DNA of 64,000 nucleotides from Watersipora subatra (Eukaryota; Bryozoa; Gymnolaemata; Cheilostomatida; Watersiporidae). Below are positions 10,601 to 42,947 of this stretch, in pieces. A model generated the notes under the pieces. That model saw nothing but the letters and a program-made list of their open reading frames with translations. It had not been told where the DNA came from and did no database searches. How positions within the stretch are numbered: position 1 is the first letter of the stretch; each line of letters starts with the position of its first letter. The DNA is taken from positions 16,353,869 through 16,417,868 of the forward strand of contig NC_088711.1 in NCBI RefSeq assembly GCF_963576615.1. The letters run 5' to 3'. Made by a program: the position numbers and the translations under genes.

Positions 10601-12912
10601 TGTTATACAAAACATTCTGAAGTTTGTGAATAGTCAAAAATGCATGCCAGTATTATTAGCTTTTTCTGTGCCTCGGTGGTTTACATTTGTGTCTTGCCGA
10701 ATATAGTTACATTTAAATTCATTCAGCAAGTGTTTAGTGACCCATAATTTGAAGCACTATATAATTTTGCCATCAACTGTTTTAAATATTTGAAACATTG
10801 TTATAGCTGAGGAGAGACATAGCAGTATCGGTGTTTGCTATATGTACTCGGGTTTTAACAGTGTGCTTTGGCTAATTGTGGTACCGTTAGCTACATGCAT
10901 TTACATTTACATACTATCATTGCATAGCAACAACCACTGACATTAACACATTAGCTACATGCATTTACATACTATCATTCCATAGTTACAACCACGGACA
11001 ATAACGCGTTAGCTACATACATTTACATACTATCATTGCATAGCAACAACCACTGACAATAACTCGTTAGCCACATGCATTTACATACTATCATTGCATA
11101 GCAACAACCACTGACAATAACACGTTAGCTACATGCATTTACATACTATCATTGCATAGCAACAACCACTGACAATAACACGTTAGCTACATACATTTAC
11201 ATACTATCATTGCATAGCAACAACCACTGACAATAACATTTTCATTGAACAATTTTAAGGGCTAGTTGAAACAAGAATAACACATTTATGTATTCGGCGC
11301 ATCTTCTTTTGGTAGTTTCTAGTATACAAGTATCCGCTAGTATTACCAGCTTTGATACTCAACTATGTTAAACATGCAAGAAGCTTCACCACAGCTCAAC
11401 GTCCTTATATATCGTTAGACTGAAACTTATTCTCTTAGTGGAAATGTGTAAAAATAGCTCCCCTTCATAACAAAGGGCTACCAACTGAGTTGAATTATTA
11501 AATGCATACGTTACCTGAGCAGAAAGATGCACTATTCTCAGCTGCAGTTGCTAAACCATGCATTTATATATTGAAACGGTATCACAAACAAATGCTTAGG
11601 TATTTACCTGTAGGGATCATAATGTAATTACAATAGTACAATCAGTGTTCTGTTGAGAAACTAAAAAGTTACTTGAATTATCTTTGAAATTAGTATTCAT
11701 ATGTGTACACCATAAACGGAGTTGTCAGCCCTTCTATGCCCTAGGTTGGACGCTTGAAATCTTACCTACATTACATTAGTAGTACATTACATAGGTAATA
11801 ATTTTGTAAAGAAGTGTGATGCATTGGCAATGGGGTTGATTCGAAACCCCGGCGATGATTTAAAAAAAGTTTGGATCTCAGCTAAGTTTAGTACTTCTGC
11901 CTAGCCGCTAGTTTTTAATTTGAGGCAGTAGTTATTCTCCCTTGTGTTTAAAAATAGAACTAATTACTCACGGAATTTAATAATTCGCGGAATTTAATAA
12001 TTCGCGGAATTGTCTGTTCGCGAAATCGCGAATTATTAAATCCATCGAATATTGTCATCCATTAGGGTAGTTGTATCAAGAGAAGACAACCGACTTCATT
12101 AGATCATTTTCCTATATTAGGTCTCACTCATGGTGCCACTACTGATAACATTATTTATTAATATTGCAGAGTTTGGTGTATGCATTCTATGGACTGCCTT
12201 TCTATGTTTATGCATTGTTCTGCTTGGTGAGGAACAAAAAGTCTCCTGGTCTAGTGGATGCAAGTTTGCTCTATGCAGGAGTCGCTGCTAATGTGAGTGG
12301 GCGCTAGCAGTATTTTTTCCTTGGTCTCTCTTTGTTTCTATATGTATATGCACAACAGGAGGAAACCAACTACACCCTTCTCAACATGCATAGTTTAGAC
12401 TTAGGTTTCAGCATGAATGGTTAGGATTGTGGCATGGTCACATGTTTTTGAGTGTCATGGTCACATGTTCTTGAATGTCATGGTCACATGTTCTTGAATG
12501 TCATGACCACATGTTTTTGAATGTCATGGTCACATGTTCTTGAATGTCATGGTCACATGTTCGTGAATGTCATGGTCACATATGCTTGATAGCATGATAT
12601 CTACACAGTGCTCCATTTGCCAGACCTGTGTAAAATTCAAGCTAACCCTCTATTTAACACCTAATGGCTACCCAAAAACACAAATAGTGAGTCATTCCTA
12701 GCAAAATATTCCACTGTTTTTATCGACAGGCTCAGGTTGGCTACACCGGCCCCTATCTACGACAATCTGAAGATTACGTTCTAGAGTTTGCTCAGGATTG
12801 GATGTGGTGGGCTTTCTGGATAACAAATGCAACTATTTCTATCGTTCCACACATCTTTGCTTTTTATTGCTACCAGCCTTATGTGCAGGCTGCAAAGCGT
12901 AAGAGCAGATAA
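4639..12912 (+). CDS. TM6SF: TM6SF family (TM6SF1/TM6SF2-like) multipass ER membrane protein, 8 exons, 361 aa
   Basis: Exons: 4639-4831, 7015-7216, 7527-7612, 8285-8385, 8962-9066, 10172-10264, 12170-12292, 12730-12912. All introns are GT-AG, phases agree throughout, and the total of 1086 nt gives 361 aa plus TAA, close to human TM6SF1/2 (370-377 aa). Diagnostic matches are the exon 2 block GEPYLGTAYSTAICYWDG (residues 98-115), GLYWFGSF in exon 3, the proline/leucine-rich NLPYVLLPVFFLCW in exon 4 and AQVGYTGPYLR in exon 8. The protein is made of alternating hydrophobic spans forming two EXPERA domains (about 60-190 and 205-350). TM6SF proteins sit in ER/ERGIC membranes; TM6SF2 affects lipidation and secretion of triglyceride-rich lipoprotein in vertebrates. 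A single invertebrate gene probably predates the TM6SF1/2 split. An N-terminal extension from the TTG at 4615 is unlikely. Introns 5, 6 and 7 carry tandem repeats. Confidence 0.9.
5382..5450. repeat. Long inverted repeat (hairpin) in TM6SF intron 1
   Basis: Arms 5389-5408 and 5424-5443 are perfect 20-bp reverse complements (core tagacctattaactatac), separated by 15 bp. With one mismatch the arms extend outward to 5382 and 5450 (tttcaac versus attgaaa). The loop is itself a partial copy of the arm sequence (actattaactata). Confidence 0.85.
6390..7010 (+). repeat. Diverged tandem duplication ending at the exon 2 acceptor
   Basis: Two copies, about 6390-6682 and 6700-7006, share a series of blocks in the same order: gtagttgtct, tccatggg.atgcaa, gatgtac.ct.tataaa, gatg.tcatagttt.acaga and gctgcttga.atattttgta. 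The second copy ends directly at the polypyrimidine tract and acceptor of TM6SF exon 2; the first ends in aaataaaatc instead. The copies differ at many positions, so the event is not recent. Confidence 0.7.
8863..8906. repeat. Perfect 20-bp hairpin in TM6SF intron 4
   Basis: The arms actgtgtggtctgtttcaag (8863-8882) and its exact reverse complement (8887-8906) are separated by only gaca. It lies 55 bp upstream of exon 5, so it could fold in the pre-mRNA close to the acceptor and branch region. Confidence 0.95.
9095..10102 (+). repeat. Minisatellite, 30/31-bp units, about 33 copies, TM6SF intron 5
   Basis: The unit is built from the core gctacagttaaaccttgcat plus either atcaaacatct (31 bp) or atcaatttgt (30 bp). 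The two variants partly alternate. A block containing the rare variants gctgcagtc, accttgagtat, cctcgcat and taaagcagttga occurs twice, with the gctgcag marker at 9251 and 9709, giving a 458-bp higher-order step. Open frames in it (for example 9136-9414 and 9510-9872) follow from the repeat and are not genes. Confidence 0.95.
10885..11240 (+). repeat. 58-bp tandem repeat, 6 copies, TM6SF intron 6
   Basis: Units begin cgttagctacatgcatttac and end caacaaccactgacaataac. The period is 58 bp (for example 11123 to 11181). The first unit carries an extra tttaca insertion. The copies are nearly identical, suggesting recent expansion. Confidence 0.92.
11240..12169. other. Rest of TM6SF intron 6 with a GC-rich hairpin
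   Basis: Mostly unremarkable intronic sequence. At about 11987-12051 there is an imperfect inverted repeat: left arm ggaatttaataattcgcg, right arm cgcgaattattaaatcc, with one indel and an intervening CpG-rich loop. The left arm itself is duplicated once in tandem. A tRNA B-box-like ggttgattcgaaacc at about 11838-11852 has no matching A box and is not called. Confidence 0.5.
12431..12590 (+). repeat. 23-bp tandem repeat, about 7 copies, TM6SF intron 7
   Basis: The unit is catggtcacatgttcttgaa plus tgt, repeated from 12431 with small changes (one unit reads catgaccacatgtttttg). It lies in the 437-bp last intron of TM6SF, about 140 bp before the exon 8 acceptor. Confidence 0.9.
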
Positions 12913-13182
12913 CTTGAGCGTTATCACCAGCATGCCTTCAAACACACTGTGATTCTTTATATCATATTATAAAAGCTTTGAGTTTTTTTACATTTACATG
13001 AAAATTATCATTTGAATAGACAACCTTTTCACTCATGCCTGTACTATACATAAATATTACAATGTAACTGAGGGAGTAATCGTCTCCTGTCAGTTTGATG
13101 AAGAGCAGTGTGAGCATTGAGCAGTTGTATTTAGCACCATACAGTGTGAAGGGGAATACCACTAGCTGTTGTCTCCTCATCC
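12913..13182. other. Convergent 3' ends of TM6SF (+) and the CCP gene (-)
   Basis: Only 270 bp separate the TM6SF TAA (12910-12912) from the carboxypeptidase TGA (13183-13185 on the minus strand). No clean AATAAA is visible on either strand; TATAAA at about 12970 (+) is the nearest variant. The two 3' UTRs must be very short or must overlap. Confidence 0.6.
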
Positions 13183-35772
<22,590 letters not shown>

Positions 35773-36086
35773 TCTTATCTAAAGGTCAGCAAAAGTCAGA
35801 GGTAAGTTGGAAATCAACTAGAGGCAGCGGGTATAAAAGATAATTCAAGCAAATACTCAATTGCTACTGATAGACCGTTTCAACTCAGTGTTTATTTGAC
35901 AAGCACTCGAATAACATTTGAGACATTTCAAATAGTTACAACCCCTGTATAGACTTGGACTGCCTGTCGCTACGACTCCTGAATACATAACTGAACATTC
36001 AAAATAGAGTATTAGGGAGCAGTTTTTTAATGAATTCATTAACACAATGCCCAGATCAATTTTAGTTCACCCATTTCAATGCAATT
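35773..36086. other. 5' flank of the CCP gene
   Basis: About 310 bp upstream (minus sense) of the carboxypeptidase ATG. No TATA box or CpG cluster is obvious. The sequence aagATGTCGG gives the start codon an acceptable context. Confidence 0.35.
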
Positions 36087-36245
36087 CTATACTCCGGCAG
36101 CATGAGGTGAAGCATTAACCAATACAATATCAAAAAACACTTTGCATGGCAGAGCTTCTAGTTCATTAGCCTGCTGTTGCTTTCCCTGTACTTGCTTTTT
36201 AAAGTCACTTGGTGTTAGACTGACACTTTGTGAGATTCTATGCAT
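36087..36245 (-). CDS. Possible small ORF or exon, 52 codons
   Basis: The minus-strand frame from ATG 36243-36245 to TAG 36087-36089 reads MHRISQSVSLTPSDFKKQVQ, then GKQQQANELEALPCKVFF and a tail ending NASPHAAGV. Composition is more protein-like than that of surrounding frames, and the frame stays open upstream of the ATG for about 10 codons. Several AG acceptors (for example ttccgttcag) precede it, so it could instead be a terminal exon. It lies between the unknown gene at 38.7-40.7 kb and the carboxypeptidase start, both on the minus strand. I recognise no family. Confidence 0.25.
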   Translation of the reverse strand: MHRISQSVSLTPSDFKKQVQGKQQQANELEALPCKVFFDIVLVNASPHAAGV

Positions 36246-38667
36246 ACTGCACTGAACGGAACACAGGCTTTGTTTTCACATGTACTGCCATGTTATGCCT
36301 ATTAAATGCTGACTCGATGCTCTAATTTGAAGGGTTCTGCATGCATATACATGTACCTTTGCGAATTTCTCTGTGTGTTATATTCAAAAAGACACAGGAA
36401 ACTGTTTCAAAATCATCAACCATTCTTTATTAAGCAGATATCTAATACAAACAACATGGGTTATTGTTAAGAAGTGCATACAACTCCAAATATATGCTAG
36501 TTTCAGACTATGCCTACCTTCTGGATATGAAATCTGTAGTAATATTTGCTAAATACTAGTTAGTAGATGATGTCTTATTGCCAGCTAAGCAAATAGTAGC
36601 ACTATGTAAAGAACCCATCTTCATAGCTAACAATTTGTAGATCAGCCGAAAACATGTAAAGTGCGATGACACTATTGTACAAGAGAAGTATACCAACATG
36701 TAATGATCTCTTGATGTTATCATATTAGTACTCACAAAAACCCGACATGCCCACATGTTTCTTTTTCTTGACACTATTCTACTAATACATAAATAAACAT
36801 GCTTGAGTCACTCTACTAGCCTAGTTCTCTTATCACAATTTTCTGTAATCTTTTATAAGCTGTGAAAAGACATCTGCTTCCATTTGACTCTCAGCTTGAT
36901 CAAGCTGAATGAATTATATATTTCTTATAATACCTTCCTGGTTTGTGTCTTCGTTTTAGACATGATGTTACAGCTTTCAACTCATTTCAGCGTACGTAAT
37001 ACAAACAAAGTGTATACAACTTCTAACAATTATTTTGAAGTATATTATTACTAGCAACGTTTCACCTAATATCTGTCCTCTTAACAAAGAAAGGTATTTT
37101 AAATGCTATAAGCTAAACCATTTGATTTGATTAACTGTTAATTAACACCGTTACCTTTTTATGGTTCTTGTTTGGCATAACTTTTAAAATATTTTTGCTT
37201 AAAATGAAATTATTGGCAATAAAGTGATAAAAAAATACAGTCAAACAATGATTGTACTACTTGTGACAACCTACAAGAGATGTCCTAAGGTGGGCTGCAT
37301 CTCACACTCAGATTAAATCTGCCTGTTCTGATATGACTCTCACCTGATTGTTCAAATCTACTGTTTGACAAGGCTTTTTACCTCCAATACAGACTTGAGA
37401 TGATGCAATGACACTACGCTGTCAAACATGCAGATGATTTACATTCTATAACTCTTATTACCAGTCCTTTTTCACAACGTAAACAGAGTTGAAATGTTAT
37501 AGAAACTCAGCAACACTAGCAAATGTTGTTCTAATTGTCTCGAGACATGCTGCGTGTAGCACCAACTACATACAACATACCTGTCCAGAGCAAAATGTTG
37601 ATATCTCGAATTGTAGACTCCGACACAAACACATCTGCACGCCACTTGAACCGGTCGTGTACAGCATAATATGTATTGTTTTTAATTCATTTTGCTCTGT
37701 GTATTCAATTTTTGAATAATTCAGAGACAGAAGAACAATAACATACAATGTATTACAGATTAATATCTTTCATACACAATGACTGATGTTTACCGAGTTG
37801 TACAGTAATTGTGGTTATATTGACATTGAAATTTAAGCATAGAAGTGTTAGAAATGATGCATAATAGGGAATGCGCTGACTGAATGCTGTCAGTCAGCTT
37901 TCTTTCAGCAATCAAGTGTCAGCTATAAATGTAAGGCAGTTTATATTTATGTAGCCTTAGGTACACAAGAAACACTATACATAGCATCGAGGGATCACAG
38001 ATCTTTAGTAAGCAATAAGTTAGTCAGACATAGTTTTTATTCGAAACAGTGCAATAAAAAGAATTTACATAAGGCGCAAACCTTAAACTAAAAACACAAA
38101 TGACCAAGATGTTTTGGGCTATATGCAGTGTTTTCACAAGACTATATTTTTGATAAAGAAATCTCCTAGCAGTTTCAAGATCCGACTGATTTCACCAGTA
38201 CTCAAGATCCTATCGTTTATTTGTGGACTAAACCTTGAGCACATCTACACATGGATACATAAAGTAGCTCCATAAATTATGAAAACGAAATAGCAAGTTT
38301 AGTAATTTTCTTTTTATTGGTACCTTAAAATGTGAGTTTTGTGTATCACGTCTCAAAAATTTCATAATTTAACAAACATAAGGCTAAATAGAAGATAAGT
38401 TGTAGACTAGAGATAATTATATAATATCATTCAGATCGAGTAGATTCAATCTTCCAGGCCATTGGGTGTTCTTTCCTCATGCCATTGAACTAACTAGTAT
38501 CAACATTTAAGAGTTATCCTGTCCTTGCCTAGCAACAAAGCCATAATATAAAGGAAGAAGAATAATTATTCCTAGTCTGGAAAGTGCAAATAACTCCTAA
38601 AGTGGTTAACAGTAGTAGTATGAGTTTAGGATCTTGAGTATTATAAGATTTTAAGGAGCTGATATGG
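36246..38667. other. Intergenic stretch, no supported gene
   Basis: AT-rich sequence without tandem arrays. Open frames of 60-76 codons at 36556-36774 and 37489-37748 lack motifs and splice signals. I see nothing further here. Confidence 0.4.
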
Positions 38668-40659
38668 TTATTCCGGTGGTATTGTGGAGTTATCTTCTTT
38701 TCTCACATCTTGAGGGGATGCACCAGCCTCTGTGAAACAAGATTGCTCTGCTGTTGAAGCCAGGACAATGTCTCGTGAGCCAAATTCAGTCAAGAGATTA
38801 ATTTGAAATGCAGACTCTGAAGTCTTATAAGTAATGTTTCAATATTAACCATAAAAATTTAAATTTTTATTCATCAAAGCAATTTTAACTATTATATTAT
38901 CATCAACATTTCATCTAATTCTCTAACATTAAACAGTTGATTGAGAAATTAAAGTCAACACATTAAACAAAATAAAATTTTTATACCAAATTTGCTAATG
39001 CTAGGGATAAATAGCAAGCATGAGCTATCACTGTATTAAAACATTTTAATAACGATTGGTGGATTTTCAGTTAGTGCTGCTACAAACAAAAACCTTTCCC
39101 AGAACTTCATTTTAATAGATAGCTAGCCAGACCATGATGTGAATATGAGTTCTGCATATTGGTATAAGACAAACTGATAAATCTGGGAATATGCATTGTT
39201 TAAACAGCACAAGTTGGAAAAGATTACACAAACATAGGCAAACATCTTAGTTCAATCCATGTAGGTCCAAAGATAAAAGTTAAGCTCTGATGATAAAGAA
39301 TTCTTTTTCTATGTAAGAAGTAAATATCGCTACAACTTCTATGATATATGAAGGCAGGATAAGAAGAAGAATTATTCTTATCATCAAAATGCAATGACAT
39401 CAAGAAATCTGGCTAAAACTAGTTCAGAATTGCTTGACAAAAAATACTTGGTCTACAAAGTAAACCAAATAATAATTAAAACTCATTATGGGTAAACTAA
39501 CTTTAGACTTACCTTCAGGGGCAATATGTTCACCCTCCTTTTCAATTTGGTCTTCGACCAGTGCATCAGGAGCCAAACTGTTAGGTTGACTGATCACCGT
39601 TACTTTTATGTCTGACTTTTCAGCCTCTTCTTTTTCGTCTTCTTTCTTTGCTTCGTCTGGGTCCTGTTGCGAGTCTGGCTGGGCTTCTTCAGGTGTGGTT
39701 CGCACAGGTGTTTTATGGGGCTCGGCATGAGATAGCGATTGATTAGGTGAAACAGGAGCTCTGTTCACCGGTTTGATATTTAAAGAAACTCGCTTACTTC
39801 GGATTTTTGAATTCAAAAGTGGTCTGGTCGGAAGCCGGGGACTCACCAACTGAGGAGAGAAATGTCGCAAGACTGAATTGGACAGACTGAGCGAAGCTAA
39901 CTGCTGATTGGTTGACTTTCCCTTGTTAGTTATCTCCATTAGCAAACTGTATTGCTCTTCATCGATTTCATACCTCTCTTTTAGGTCACACGGCGCACCT
40001 GATACATAAAATCGTTTTTCTACCCTATGTGTCTGGATGTGAGATAGGCGTTTTAGAACACGTGTTTGCTCCAAAGCCAACTGTTCCAAGGTAAATCGCT
40101 GCGTTTGTGGGCTATACATGGCGAGTGAACTATACCTTGGCTCTAAATCTGCTACAGACTGTGGCAATCTTCGTGTCTTATTAGCCGAGTTGGCGGCGAT
40201 GTCCCGAACACAACCGGGTGGTGCTGACTTAGACGTGCTTCGATTTGGTAGATCAAGTAGCGTTTGATGTGGAGAATTACCGGTGAATGCCGTGCTCACC
40301 CGAGTTTGACACATAAGCTCAGAAGGAAAAGGTGATGCCATTGCAATCACTTTTTCCTGTGTTAGTAATCCTAGCCTAGGAGCAGCTGTCTTTAGTCGCT
40401 GTTGATTTTCTTGCCGTTTTTCAGAAAGCTGTTTGGACGTTTTGAGCCGTATTCCAAGCTTACGAGCATGAGCTCCTGGAATGAGGGTTCGCTGCGTTGG
40501 CGGCCCGTAATTAGCTTTGTAATTACCGTTTGTCACAACTAATTTATTGTAAATCTGCTCCAGCTCTTTGTACTGTTCTATCGAATATATTTCTGTTTTA
40601 GGCGACCCTTCCAGTTCATCATCTAGATACTCTAATTTGCTCAGCTGAGTCGACGACAT
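38668..40659 (-). CDS. Uncharacterised two-exon gene, 431 aa
   Basis: Exons 39513-40659 and 38668-38816 join in phase 1 (GAAG|GTAAGT to ttcag|AG), giving 431 aa and a TAA. The ATG at 40657-40659 (acaATGTCG) is preferred; the longer frame to 40788 begins with TTG and its first 43 residues look non-coding. The protein is mainly polar. Residues 20-60 are predicted helical (YSIEQYKELEQIYNKL); a basic stretch follows (RKLGIRLKTSKQLSEKRQE), then a Leu/Gln helix around RFTLEQLALEQTRVLKRL. The C-terminal third is Pro/Ser-rich and then Glu/Lys-rich (DEAKKEDEKEEAEKSD). No signal peptide, membrane span or catalytic motif is seen. It lies 2.9 kb upstream of the carboxypeptidase on the same strand. A cytoskeletal or ciliary adaptor is conceivable from composition, but that is a guess. 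Confidence 0.75.
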
Positions 40660-41460
40660 TGTCCAGCAACAGCGAGTGCTGGTGATAGCGAAATCTGGCG
40701 ACAGCAAGTCCTGGTGACAGTAGGCTTTGGGTGCAGCAAGTTCTGATGGCAGCCAGTTTACGCCCAGTAGCTCCGTCGTGACACTCAATGTTCTTCTCCA
40801 GACAGCTTAAATTGTAAGAGCTAATATCCAGCTTACTTGTTTTGCAGAGCCTCGTCTCGTCTCCGTTGTTAAGGATTTTGTCTTCTTGACATGGTCAATA
40901 ATTGACAGGCTATACAATCAATAGATCTGCTCCGCCCGTGACATACAATATTACTTGAGCTCGTATCAGTGACTCGTTAAGTATGCTCAGCCGAGTAGAT
41001 TATTATAACGAACAAACGTAGGTGGGATAATACTTTATCCGTGTTTGAGATCATTATTGTTTACTTAAATAACTGCTTATTGTTGTATTAATAGAGCCAA
41101 TAACCGTCAGTAAAAGAAACGGGTTTCGACTAAACATAATACCATCGATTGGTTTACTAGTGATTAAAAGATTAAGAGCCATATCCTTCGTTACTATAAT
41201 TCCAAACAAAAGCAAACAATATGACACATTATTGATCAGTCAAGCATACATATGCGCTGACTCCGTTACGCTGTTTGAGCCCTTTTGGAGAAGCACGACA
41301 GCTCAAGTCAACCGTTCCTTCCCCATTTATTGTAGAATGTAGGGCAAGGATGCCCATTAAGTTGATCGTGATCGACTGGTCAGGCGTAAAAGCACTGTAA
41401 AGGCATAGTGAGTAGATCGCATAGCCTACAGTGTTTGAAAATGGTTGGAAATAATTTTAG
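40660..41460. other. CpG-richer 5' flank of the 431-aa gene
   Basis: About 40,790-40,990 has raised CpG (cgtctcgtctccg, cgcccgtgac) compared with the surroundings, which fits a promoter for the minus-strand gene. No TATA box is obvious. Farther right I see nothing supported. Confidence 0.4.
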
Positions 41461-41467
41461 TAATGAA

Positions 41468-41584
41468 CTTGATGCCAAGCGATACCTAACCTTGAAATGA
41501 TTCTATGATGCCAAGCGATACCTAACCTTGAAATGATTCTATGATGCCAAGCGATACCTAACCTTGAAATGATTCTATGATGCT
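41468..41584. repeat. 36-bp tandem repeat, 3 copies
   Basis: Units start atgccaagcgatacctaacc and continue ttgaaatgattctatg. The three copies are identical apart from the truncated last unit, suggesting recent origin. Confidence 0.95.
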
Positions 41585-42074
41585 TGTGTAAGATGGCGCT
41601 GCAGTGAAAAAAGAACAATGAAACCCAAAAATTTTGTTAAACTGAAGTTATACCGCAAGAAATCAATGTTGTGCCTATCGTTGGAAATCAACACTTTTTC
41701 ATATCTATAGAGCAAGCAGTTTAGCGAGTAGATTTGCCTGTTTTTCTTTCGCTTTCTATGAATATTGCATCAAGTCCTCGCCAGCTATCATCATAGTAAG
41801 AAAGAGGATAAATACGAGTGGAAAAACTAGACCAAGTAAAGAGCCTAAGACCTAAGACTACCATATGGAACGAGAAGAGGACTTTTTTTCACAATGTCAT
41901 TTACAAAGTACGTTTGCCTAGATAGGTTGACGCAGTAATGCAAGGTGCACCAGCATATACAGTTAATATAAAATAATTCACAATGTTTTTGAGTTTTGCA
42001 CAAAAATAAGTCATAGGTGGTAGATCATTTGGACTCAGGTCATGTCATAAGTAGCTCTCAGGCTGATAGAGTGA

Positions 42075-42306
42075 GTATACCCCTGATCTAGATGAATAGA
42101 TCTTTGTAAACCCCTGAGCTAAGCGAATAGATCTTTGTACACCCCTGAGTTAAGTGAATAGATATTTTTACACCTCTGAGCTAAGTAAATAAATCTTTGC
42201 ACACCCTTGAGCTAAGCGAATAGATCTTTATACACCCCTGAGCTAAGCGAATAGATCTTTATACACCCCTGAGCTAAGCAAATAGATCTTTGTACACCCC
42301 TGTTCT
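42075..42306. repeat. 31-bp tandem repeat, about 7.5 copies
   Basis: The unit is tgagctaagcgaatagatct plus ttgtacacccc, with outer units diverged (tgatctagatga; tgttctagatgc). Confidence 0.93.
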
Positions 42307-42839
42307 AGATGCTCTTAATTTAAATAACCTATACAGAGAATTGCCATGTTCCCTTTCAATTTTTTCCGATTTATAGAGTAATAATAAAATCATAGAACTA
42401 CCCATGCACCAGTATTTAAATATACATATATTGAACTGATCAACCACACTGCACAAGGAATACATTCCACCGCTATCCACTGTTGTTGTAAGGGAATTGT
42501 AGAAATTGATCTTAAAAGGGGTTTAGAAAAAGTTGGTTTAGCACAGGTTTAAATGTGACATTTGATGCCTATACTATGTAGTATGGGTAATCTGCATGTA
42601 TGTACATACAGCTGTTAGTGTTATCTACGGGAAAGTACTTCAGTAAATACACTATTCAACTGATAAGATACTAGCTGGACAGTGCTCCATGCTTGTACAT
42701 ATGAGCTATGGCTAATCTCTACCTATCATCCAGCCAGCTACAAAAAATGTCAACTCTATCAATAATACAAGCTGCTGAATTTCTGTAGACAGAAACTATC
42801 CAAACAGATATCATTTTTTCTTACTGCTCACCATTCACA

Positions 42840-42947
42840 TAACAAGCCTTGCTATATCACATAACCAGCCTTGCTATATCACATAGCCAGCCTTGCTATA
42901 TCACATAACTAGCCTTGCTATATCGCACAGCTAGCCTTGCTATATGA
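42840..42947. repeat. 22-bp tandem repeat, 5 copies
   Basis: The unit is gccttgctatatcacataac plus ca, with the last copy reading tatcgcacagcta. Confidence 0.93.

Noticed and set aside
11838-11852. tRNA B-box-like motif ggttgattcgaaacc
   Set aside because: No A box or cloverleaf can be placed upstream at tRNA spacing.
40660-40788. N-terminal extension of the 431-aa protein
   Set aside because: The extension starts at TTG and its 43 residues look unlike the rest; the ATG at 40657-40659 is in better context.
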